64,000 bases of DNA from Sva-07 sp963752815. GTDB lineage: Bacteria; Actinomycetota; Acidimicrobiia; Acidimicrobiales; Ilumatobacteraceae. The notes beneath the pieces are model-generated. The model ran no database searches. It worked only from the letters and a program-made list of their open reading frames with translations, and was not told where the DNA came from. Made by a program: the position numbers and the translations under genes. Positions 8,715-15,572 of the stretch are shown one piece after another; within the stretch, counting starts at the first letter, position 1; each line of letters starts with the position of its first letter. The stretch spans positions 186,001-250,000 of the forward strand of contig CAVVZI010000009.1 of NCBI GenBank assembly GCA_963752815.1, in the 5' to 3' direction.

Positions 8715-9992
8715 ATGACCGCGGCTCGAACGGAACTGGGCGGGCAACGTCACGTTCACGCCACAGACGGTGGTCACGCCGACCACGGTCGACCAACTCC
8801 GGCACGACGTGGCGACGGCTGCCGCGGCCGGCCGACGAGTGCGTGCTGCCGGAGCCCGCCACAGCTTCAGTCCGATCGGTGCCACCGACGGCACCCTCGT
8901 CGTGATGGACGAACTGTCGGCGATCGTCGGCATCGACCGCGAGGCCGGCACGGTATGGTCGAGGCCGGTGTGCGATACGCCGACCTCGCGCCGGCCCTGC
9001 ACGACGAAGGGCTCGCCCTCCACAACCTGGCGTCGCTCCCCCATCTCTCGGTCGGTGGCGCCGTCGCCACGAGTACGCACGGGTCGGGCGTCGGGAACCA
9101 GAGCCTCGCGGGTGCGGTGATGGCGATCGACGTGGTGACCTCCTCGGGCGACATCGAACGGATCGACCGTGGCACCGACCTCGGGGCCGCGGCCATCGCC
9201 GGGTTGGGTGCCTTCGGTGTGGTGGCGCGGGTGTCGTTGCGCGTCGAACCGACCTTCGATGTCGCCCAGGACGTGTTCGTCGATCTTCCCTTCGACGCCG
9301 GCGTCGAACATCTCGACGAGATCATGGGGTCGGCCTACAGCGTCAGCCTCTTCACCAATTGGCGCAGCGACGTGTTCGACCAGGTGTGGCAGAAACGTCG
9401 TCACGTCGACCTCGCCGGTGGGACGAACACCGACATCAGGCGCTTCGGTGCCGTCGCGGCGTTGGTCCCGCTGCATCCGGTCGTGGGCATGGCGGCGTCG
9501 GCGTGCACCGAGCAGAGTGGTCGGCCGGGACCGTGGCACCGTCGCCTCCCCCATTTCCGCCCGGATGCCGTGCCGAGCGTCGGTGCGGAACTGCAGACCG
9601 AGTACTTCGTGGCACGCTCCGACGGCCGCGACGCGCTGCGCGCCGTTCATGAACTGCGCCGGCTCCTCGTCGACATCGTGCTGGTCACCGAGATCCGGTC
9701 GGTGGCGGCCGACGACTTCTGGTTGAGTCCTGCCCACGGCCGTGACAGCACGGCGATCCACTTCACGTGGCGGCCCGACGAGGCTCGCGTCCGCGAGGTG
9801 CTCCCCGTGTTGGAAGCAGCGCTGGCTCCCTTCGACCCCCGTCCGCACTGGGCCAAGGTGACGACCATGTCGAACGACGATGTCCGGCGACGCTTCCCGC
9901 GCTTCGCCGACGCCGCCCGTCTCCGGGCCGAACGCGATCCGGACGGTTTGTTCCTGAACGACCACCTTGCTCGCCTGTTCGTCGGGGAGTGA
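8715..9992 (+). CDS. FAD-linked sugar-lactone/alditol oxidase, two compensating frameshifts
   Basis: The frames together encode a VAO-family flavoprotein: NWAGNVTFTPQTVVTPTTVDQL and GRRVRAAGARHSF (FAD-binding PCMH domain), VGGAVATSTHGSG (second FAD contact), then an ALO C-terminal domain ending HWAKVTTM and FLNDHLARLFVGE. It resembles D-arabinono-1,4-lactone, xylitol or alditol oxidases of about 420 residues. The start ATG is in frame with the C-terminal part, but residues from about 8734 to 8953 are in the next frame: an extra base near 8733 and a missing base near 8953. The protein is otherwise complete and the total length is a multiple of three, so sequencing error is likelier than decay. 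It probably oxidises a sugar alcohol or lactone with O2, in keeping with the sugar genes before it. Confidence 0.8.
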   Translation: MTAARTELGGQRHVHATDGGHADHGRPTPARRGDGCRGRPTSACCRSPPQLQSDRCHRRHPRRDGRTVGDRRHRPRGRHGMVEAGVRYADLAPALHDEGLALHNLASLPHLSVGGAVATSTHGSGVGNQSLAGAVMAIDVVTSSGDIERIDRGTDLGAAAIAGLGAFGVVARVSLRVEPTFDVAQDVFVDLPFDAGVEHLDEIMGSAYSVSLFTNWRSDVFDQVWQKRRHVDLAGGTNTDIRRFGAVAALVPLHPVVGMAASACTEQSGRPGPWHRRLPHFRPDAVPSVGAELQTEYFVARSDGRDALRAVHELRRLLVDIVLVTEIRSVAADDFWLSPAHGRDSTAIHFTWRPDEARVREVLPVLEAALAPFDPRPHWAKVTTMSNDDVRRRFPRFADAARLRAERDPDGLFLNDHLARLFVGE

Positions 9993-10018
9993 ACGGTCAG
10001 GCGATCGGGGGCCCGGCG

Positions 10019-11263
10019 TCAGCCCAAGCGTTCCGAGTTCTCGTCGAGCAGGATCTCGTAGACGCGCTCACGCAGATCGGACAGTGCGCTCTTTCCGCTC
10101 GGGCGCTCTGCGCGGTCCACCGGTCGGGGCGCGAGGCTGAAGCCGCCGCCGTACATCACCTTGCGCTCGGCGACGATCGGCGGCATCGATTCGTGCAGGG
10201 TGCACGACAGGTGCATCGTCAGATCCCCCGGTTCGGTGGGGAGCCCGACCACGGGAAGGTATGGGTCGGTCTTCGCCACCTCGATCGGCATCGCGATCCG
10301 ATGGGAACCAGCGACGACGCGCAACATGCCGTTGTCCTCGCCCGTCGGCGTCACCGCGATGCCGACCGTCATCCCGGAGCATCCGTAGGCGTGCCGACCG
10401 AAATGGCAGTCGCGGTGGAACGTCACGTCGGACGGGCCGTTCACCACGCCGAGCGGCTTGATCAGCGCCTCGAGGCACCGGCCCTCGACCGGGGCCTGCA
10501 CCAGTTCGTCGTCACCGGCGACAGTCCGTCGAAGGAGGTCCCAGTTGTCGCTGCGCAGGATCGCCTCCGTGGTCGGTGAGTGATCGAGGAACTCCTGGAG
10601 GCGGACGCACCGAACGGTGCCGTCGGCCGTCGTCGCCCACCACGACTTGCCGTCGCCCTGCGCGTACTCGGGCACGGCCCGGTCGATGTCGTCGGCGATC
10701 GTCGCCATCAGCGCAGGATCGACCCAACCGCGCAGGTGGAGGTAACCGGCCTCGCGGAGGAAGTGGGCGACATCCAACGGATCGTCGTCAGGGGTGAACG
10801 TGGCGGCGAGGTCGAGCGGGGCGCCGAAGCGGTCGAGGAACTGCAGATCGTCGTCGTCGACGGCCCATCCTTCGAGCATCGTCATCCACAACGAATCCCA
10901 GACCGAGATGTCGTACTCCGAGCCGCCCCGGCAGCGCATGTCGCGGCCGACGACGAGCGCGTTGAACGTACGTTGTTGTTGCACCCAGTCGGAGAAATGC
11001 TCGTCGGTGAGTGTCACGACGAACGCGTCGTCGGCCACCCCGTCGACGACGACGATCGTGTCGCCATCGCTGGTGAACGTCCAGCTCCGTTCGCCGACCT
11101 CGATGGCCAGCGGTCGGGCGTGCACCTTGGCCATGCCACGCGCCACGAGCGTGCCGTGTCGTTCGATCAGATCCGGGAGGATGTCGCGGAAGAATTCAGC
11201 TCGGGTGTGATCGGCAGCGACGTCGGCGTCGGAGCGCGTCCGTCGATCGAGTGTGATGGGCAT
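10019..11263 (-). CDS. Phytanoyl-CoA-type Fe(II)/2-oxoglutarate dioxygenase with N-terminal SCP2-like domain
   Basis: 414 residues. Residues about 40-140 (VGERSWTFTSDGDTIVVVDG, ISVWDSLWMTMLEG) look like a sterol-carrier-like fold. The rest is a PhyH domain with the iron triad HRD (His283, Asp285) and a distal His in GDLTMHLSCTLHES; RVVAGSHRIAMP precedes it. PhyH enzymes hydroxylate or halogenate lipids and small molecules in the cytoplasm. ATG 11263 has a GAGGGG Shine-Dalgarno and sits 46 bases from a LacI-type operator (11309-11326), so it may belong to the same regulon as the ara scar. The substrate is unknown. It converges on the FAD oxidase with a 26-base gap. Confidence 0.82.
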   Translation of the reverse strand: MPITLDRRTRSDADVAADHTRAEFFRDILPDLIERHGTLVARGMAKVHARPLAIEVGERSWTFTSDGDTIVVVDGVADDAFVVTLTDEHFSDWVQQQRTFNALVVGRDMRCRGGSEYDISVWDSLWMTMLEGWAVDDDDLQFLDRFGAPLDLAATFTPDDDPLDVAHFLREAGYLHLRGWVDPALMATIADDIDRAVPEYAQGDGKSWWATTADGTVRCVRLQEFLDHSPTTEAILRSDNWDLLRRTVAGDDELVQAPVEGRCLEALIKPLGVVNGPSDVTFHRDCHFGRHAYGCSGMTVGIAVTPTGEDNGMLRVVAGSHRIAMPIEVAKTDPYLPVVGLPTEPGDLTMHLSCTLHESMPPIVAERKVMYGGGFSLAPRPVDRAERPSGKSALSDLRERVYEILLDENSERLG

Positions 11264-11308
11264 TGCAGCTTCCCCTCGGGCTTCGGTCGACTCCCCCTGG
11301 AGCCGAAT

Positions 11309-11326
11309 AATGGTTACGCTACCATC
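11309..11326. promoter_or_regulatory. LacI/AraR-type operator (copy 2)
   Basis: AATGGTTACGCTACCATC, identical to the site at 586-603 in 17 of 18 bases. It lies 46 bases upstream of the dioxygenase start on the minus strand, at the right distance to overlap its promoter. Confidence 0.72.
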
Positions 11327-11453
11327 GTCGAGCGTTCGATGGCCACACCGCGCCCGGCTGGATCAGGCGCGACGAATGGTCGATCGACGAATTCGACTGA
11401 TTGCACCCCATCGACACGGAGCACTCACGGCGACCCATGCGCGCCCCCCAACA

Positions 11454-11564
11454 GTTTGCGGCAGACACTTCGACAGCGGCGGTCGTTGTGTCTGCCGAAA
11501 AATCCTGCGCTGCGATCTGCGGCAGACGATGTGCCGTGGAGTGGTCAGAGTGTCTGCCGCAAAC
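11454..11564. repeat. Four alternating copies of a GTTTGCGGCAGACAC word
   Basis: GTTTGCGGCAGACAC at 11454-11468 and its exact complement at 11550-11564 enclose two shorter copies, GTGTCTGCCGA at 11488-11498 and CTGCGGCAGAC at 11517-11527. The orientations alternate, so the stretch can fold as two neighbouring hairpins or one long one. It is noncoding on both strands as far as can be seen. Confidence 0.75.
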
Positions 11565-11621
11565 CCCTGGGAGGCTGTCAGGCGGACCCGGCTCGGTCCC
11601 GGCGGGGGCTGATCACGGGTC

Positions 11622-11651
11622 TTGACCTCCGGGAATGACAACGCTACCATT
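11622..11651 (+). promoter_or_regulatory. Promoter overlapped by LacI-type operator (copy 3), for the hybrid transporter operon
   Basis: TTGACC (11622-11627), a 17-base spacer and TACCAT (11645-11650) make a good sigma-70-type promoter. The -10 lies inside AATGACAACGCTACCATT (11634-11651), which matches the site at 586-603 in 15 of 18 bases. Transcription from here would give a leader of about 290 bases before the binding-protein gene at 11944. Confidence 0.6.
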
Positions 11652-11739
11652 GGCCGTCGACGCTCCTGGGGGACGTCGTTCACCGAACGGTCGACGCGAT
11701 GCCGCAAACGGCATCTTCCGACCCGGAGGACTCCGCTGG

Positions 11740-11772
11740 AAATGCAATTCTCCATATCGGAGAATATCATTT
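11740..11772. promoter_or_regulatory. AT-rich 33-base dyad, probable operator
   Basis: Arms AAATGCAATTCTCC (11740-11753) and GGAGAATATCATTT (11759-11772) are complementary in 12 of 14 positions around a 5-base spacer. It is far more AT-rich than its surroundings and lies in the leader of the transporter operon, so it could be a binding site for a second regulator or an RNA hairpin. The cognate protein is not identified. Confidence 0.55.
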
Positions 11773-11943
11773 GCTTTCCTCCTCGTGATGGCCTAAGGTT
11801 CTCGGTGACAACAGGGGGGAGAACTCTGCACACCCGTGGTCCGAGTGACCGTGGGTCGACGATGTTCTTGCGCTGAATGGTGCCGATGTGTCACTTGCAA
11901 CGGTCCCACGTGGCGGTAACCCACGATCCGTACAGGAGAATCA

Positions 11944-13383
11944 GTGCGCAAGCTCACCATCACATTGTTCGCCACCGCGTTGGCGCTCGCCGCGTGTTCG
12001 ACGTCGTCGGACGACAACGCGGACTCGACCACGCCTCCGGACACGGCGTCTGCCGACACGGTCGCCGACGACACCGTTCCGGCCGACACGACCGCCGACA
12101 CGACGGCCGACACCACCGCCGACACGACTGCCGACACGACTGCCGACACGGTGTCGAGTACGGAGGCTCCCGCGGCGACGTTTCCTCCCGTCACGGACGA
12201 CCGGGCACCGGGTGTCACCGACACGTCGGTGAAGGTCGGTGTGATGTTCCTCGACCTCTCGCAGGCCGGACCGATCCTCGGGATCAACCAGGGCGACTAC
12301 GAGGCCGCCTACCGGGCGGCGTTCGACACCGTCAACGAGGCGGGTGGCATCAACGGGCGCACGCTCGAGCCGGTGTTCACGCCGATCGTGCCGGCCAGCG
12401 CCGACCAGGGCACCGCGGCGTGCACCGCCCTCACTGACGACGACAGCGTGTTCGTCGTGCTCGGCAACTACGTCGACGAGAACGCTCCGTGCATCGTGAC
12501 GACCCACGAGACACCGCTGCTCGGCGGCGATCTCGCGATGAACCCCGAATCGTTGGCCGCGTCGAAGGCGCTGTGGTATGCCGTCGGGGGTGGCGCCGGC
12601 CAGCAGAATGCCGGCCTGCAGAAGCTCGTCGACGACGGGCTGCTGACCGGCAAGGTCGGGGTGGTCGGCGCGCTCGGCCTCGAGTCGCTCTACGAAGAAG
12701 GGGCCAAGCCGATCCTCGAAGCCGGCGGGGTCGACGTGGTCGACGTCGCCTACCTCGACATCATCTCCGGCGCGCAAGATCCCAACGCCCTGTACGCCGC
12801 GGCGGAGACGATCGCGCTCAAGTTCCAGTCGGAGGGGATCGACCAGGTCATCTTCAACACCGGTGCCGGGCGTATCTTCCCGAACGGCCTCGCCCGTACC
12901 GACTACCGACCGCAGCTCCTGTACGACACCCTCGGCGACGCCGCGCTGTACTACAACGGCGAGGGCAGCGACCTCTCGGTGCTCGAGAATGCGGTGGCGG
13001 TCGGACCGTACGACAGTGCCAATCTCTTCCCCACGATGGGCGGGGCGACCGCGGAGTGCATCTCCTCGCAGGAGGAGAAGCTGGGCGTCACCATCGTTCC
13101 ATCCGCCGAGGTACCCGACGGTGATCCCGACTACTGGGCGAGTTCTTCGGTGGCCTGTTCCCTCGTCGGCCTCCTGACCGCATTGCTGGATGCAACGGGT
13201 CCCGAGCTGAACTGGGGCACGTTCACGTCGGCTGGGTGGAACATCGGTGACGTCGAGTTGGCGACCGCTCCCGACCCGTACGTCTTCGACAAGGACCACC
13301 CCAACGGCTCGCCGATCCTCTACACCTACAACTGGGACCCAGCGTCCGCGGTGATGGTGCCCGAAGAGGGGCTGACGTCGTGA
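11944..13383 (+). CDS. Branched-chain amino acid-type ABC substrate-binding lipoprotein
   Basis: 479 residues. The signal peptide ends in lipobox LALAAC (Cys18), followed by a long Thr/Asp/Ala tether to about residue 85 containing six TADT-type repeats. A Peripla_BP_6/LivJ-like fold then starts at VKVGVMFLDLSQAGPILG and includes VNEAGGINGRTLEPVF, a family hallmark. GTG 11944 has an AGGAGA Shine-Dalgarno 4 bases before it. The stop overlaps the next start by GTGA, so binding protein, MFS-ATPase fusion and LivHMG fusion are made together. LivJ-type proteins bind amino acids but also amides, urea, aromatics and some sugars; the operator link to an ara-type regulator leaves a sugar or sugar acid possible (inference). 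Confidence 0.9.
   Translation: MRKLTITLFATALALAACSTSSDDNADSTTPPDTASADTVADDTVPADTTADTTADTTADTTADTTADTVSSTEAPAATFPPVTDDRAPGVTDTSVKVGVMFLDLSQAGPILGINQGDYEAAYRAAFDTVNEAGGINGRTLEPVFTPIVPASADQGTAACTALTDDDSVFVVLGNYVDENAPCIVTTHETPLLGGDLAMNPESLAASKALWYAVGGGAGQQNAGLQKLVDDGLLTGKVGVVGALGLESLYEEGAKPILEAGGVDVVDVAYLDIISGAQDPNALYAAAETIALKFQSEGIDQVIFNTGAGRIFPNGLARTDYRPQLLYDTLGDAALYYNGEGSDLSVLENAVAVGPYDSANLFPTMGGATAECISSQEEKLGVTIVPSAEVPDGDPDYWASSSVACSLVGLLTALLDATGPELNWGTFTSAGWNIGDVELATAPDPYVFDKDHPNGSPILYTYNWDPASAVMVPEEGLTS
12082..12153 (+). repeat. Six tandem 12-base units inside the lipoprotein tether
   Basis: Units of the form GCCGACACGACN, in frame, encode (ADTT)5 ADTV. They form a flexible surface tether between the lipid anchor and the binding domain, and copy number is likely to vary between strains. 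Confidence 0.85.
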
Positions 13384-15572
13384 GCGACGACATCGAGGAA
13401 CGTCCCGGCGGGCTCGCCGGGGCGTTCCTCGACATGGAGGACGAGCGTCAGCAGTCGATCGCTGACGCCCGCGACACGGGCGACGACGTCATGCCCGGCA
13501 TGGGCGAGGGCGCCATGACGCTGCGCCAAGCGCTGGCGCGTGGCGGTGCGGTGACCTTCGCGACGCTCGCCGCAATCGTGGCCGTCGACAACCTCGAGGT
13601 CGCGACGATGAGCACGTTGTCGCCCGACATCCGCGACTCGCTCGGGCTGAGCGACGGGGCGATCATCTTCATCATCTCCGCTTCGTCGGCGTTCCTCATC
13701 CTCGGTGCGCTGCCCATGGGGTGGCTCGCCGACCGGTACCGGCGTGGGCGCATCATCGGGTTCTCGAACCTCTTCTTCGGGCTGATGACCGCGCTGACCG
13801 GCCTCGCGACGAGCGGTGTCGCGCTGTTCTTCGCTCGGCTCGGCGTCGGTTCGACGAAGTCGAACACGTTCACCGTGCAGAGCACGCTCCTCGCCGACAC
13901 CTACCCGATCACGTCGAGAGGGCGCGTCGGCAGCATGCTCAGCCTGTGCGGGTCGGTGACCGGCACGCTCAGCCCGCTGATCGTCGGCGGAATCGCCACA
14001 TTGATCGGTGGTCCGAGCGCGTGGCGGTGGGTGTTCGTCCTGCTGTCGATTCCGATCTGCATCGTCTCGATCTTCGGGTTCCTGCTCCCCGAACCGCCTC
14101 GCGGGCAGTTCGAGAAGCAGGACGTGCTCGGTGAGGTCATCGCCGAGGACGATCCGCTCCCGATCTCCGTCGAAGCCGCATTCGCCAGGCTGCTGCAGAT
14201 CCGGACGCTCAAGGCCGTGATCATCGCCTTCGCGGCGATCGGTTTCGGTCTGTTCACCGTGCCCATCCTCGGCAACCTGTTCCTGGAGGACGAGTACGGC
14301 CTGGGATCCTTCGGGCGCGGCGCGGTCGCCACCGTCAGCGGCGTCGCGGTGATGATCACGGTGCCCTTCGTCGGCAAGTTCTACGACGGGCAGTACCGCA
14401 AGGATCCGGCGAGAGCGTTGCGCTTCGTGGGGTGGCTGGTGCTCCCATCGGCGCTGTTCGTGCCGGTGCAGTACTTCATGCCGAATCCGGTGGGGTTCGC
14501 GATCATGGGCGTGCCCACGGCGGTGATGACGGTCGCCGCGTACGCGATGGTCGGTCCGTTGCTGACCTCGGTGATCCCGTACCGGCTGCGCGGGATGGGA
14601 CAGGCGCTCGGGGCGCTGTACATCTTCTTCATCGGTGCCACCGGTGGGGCCCTGTTGGCCGGTCTGCTCTCGAACGCCTACGGCACGCGGGCTGCGGTGA
14701 TCCTGCTCTACGTCCCGGCGACGATCGTCGGCGGTGCCCTGCTGATCCGGAGTGCATCGTTCATCCACGACGACCTGCGGTTGGTGTCGCGCGAGCTGCG
14801 CGAGGAGCAGGACGAGCACCGCCGGCAGAAGGACGACCCCGACAACCTTCACGCGCTGCAGGTCAGCCAGATCGACTTCGCGTACGGCCAGGTCCAGATC
14901 CTGTTCGATGTCAGCTTCGAGGTCCGCAAGGGCGAGGTGCTGGCGCTGCTGGGCACCAACGGTGCCGGCAAGTCGACGATCCTGCGCGTCATCGCCGGGC
15001 TCGGCACACCCGCCCGCGGCGTCGTCCGGCACCACGGACGCACCATCACCTACGTCACACCGGAATTCCGGACCCGACTGGGGATCCGCATGCTGCCGGG
15101 CGGCAAGGGTGTGTTCAACGATTTGTCGATCCGCGAGAACCTCGAGGTCGCGGCGTACAACCTCCGCAAGGACCGCGCCGCGATGCACGAAGCCATCGAC
15201 GGTGCGTTGGCGTTGTTCCCCGAGTTGGCCGAGCGAGCCGACGTCGCGGCGTCGGCGCTGTCCGGTGGTCAACAGCAGATGTTGGCCCTCGCGCAGGTGC
15301 TCACCACCAAGACCGACGTCCTGATCATCGACGAGTTGTCGCTCGGTTTGGCGCCGATCATGGTCGAGCGGCTGGTGAAGGTCATCGAACAGCTCCGCGA
15401 GCAAGGGATGACGATCATCGTCGTCGAGCAGTCGCTCAACGTCGCCATGGCGATCGCCGACCGGGCGGTGTTCCTCGAGAAGGGCCACGTCCGGTTCGAA
15501 GGCGACATGAAGGAACTCGCCGGACGCGACGATCTCGCGCGGGCCGTCTTCCTCGGGACGGACGGCGGCTGA
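13380..15572 (+). CDS. MFS permease fused to a LivF-type ABC ATPase
   Basis: 730 residues in one uninterrupted frame. Residues about 50-455 are a major-facilitator permease: several membrane segments with the loop GWLADRYRRGRIIGFSN, a second-half loop FVGKFYDGQYRKDP, and TVQSTLLADTYPITSRGRVGS. A charged linker (LREEQDEHRRQKDDPDN) leads into a LivF-like nucleotide-binding domain from about 490: Walker A GTNGAGKS at 525, LSGGQ at 627-631, Walker B with Asp651-Glu652. All ATPase motifs are intact. It overlaps the binding-protein stop (GTGA) and its own stop shares one base with the next start. LivF normally pairs with LivG, which is encoded by the next gene, so the MFS part would be physically tied to an ABC importer. 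What the MFS domain carries, or whether it is structural or regulatory, is unknown. Confidence 0.9.
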   Translation: MSDDIEERPGGLAGAFLDMEDERQQSIADARDTGDDVMPGMGEGAMTLRQALARGGAVTFATLAAIVAVDNLEVATMSTLSPDIRDSLGLSDGAIIFIISASSAFLILGALPMGWLADRYRRGRIIGFSNLFFGLMTALTGLATSGVALFFARLGVGSTKSNTFTVQSTLLADTYPITSRGRVGSMLSLCGSVTGTLSPLIVGGIATLIGGPSAWRWVFVLLSIPICIVSIFGFLLPEPPRGQFEKQDVLGEVIAEDDPLPISVEAAFARLLQIRTLKAVIIAFAAIGFGLFTVPILGNLFLEDEYGLGSFGRGAVATVSGVAVMITVPFVGKFYDGQYRKDPARALRFVGWLVLPSALFVPVQYFMPNPVGFAIMGVPTAVMTVAAYAMVGPLLTSVIPYRLRGMGQALGALYIFFIGATGGALLAGLLSNAYGTRAAVILLYVPATIVGGALLIRSASFIHDDLRLVSRELREEQDEHRRQKDDPDNLHALQVSQIDFAYGQVQILFDVSFEVRKGEVLALLGTNGAGKSTILRVIAGLGTPARGVVRHHGRTITYVTPEFRTRLGIRMLPGGKGVFNDLSIRENLEVAAYNLRKDRAAMHEAIDGALALFPELAERADVAASALSGGQQQMLALAQVLTTKTDVLIIDELSLGLAPIMVERLVKVIEQLREQGMTIIVVEQSLNVAMAIADRAVFLEKGHVRFEGDMKELAGRDDLARAVFLGTDGG

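Larger units (their letters stand above)
11264..11943. other. 680-base intergenic region between divergent genes, regulatory sites only
   Basis: No convincing coding sequence. It contains two LacI-type operators (11309-11326 and 11634-11651), four copies of a short inverted word (11454-11564), a likely promoter (11622-11650), an AT-rich dyad (11740-11772), and an AGGAGA Shine-Dalgarno at 11934-11939 for the binding-protein gene at 11944. A 29-codon reading frame at 11699-11788 is too short to support. Confidence 0.7.

Noticed and set aside
11699..11788. 29-codon small open frame in the importer leader
   Set aside because: No Shine-Dalgarno, no similarity recognised, and the DNA is better explained by the AT-rich dyad it spans.
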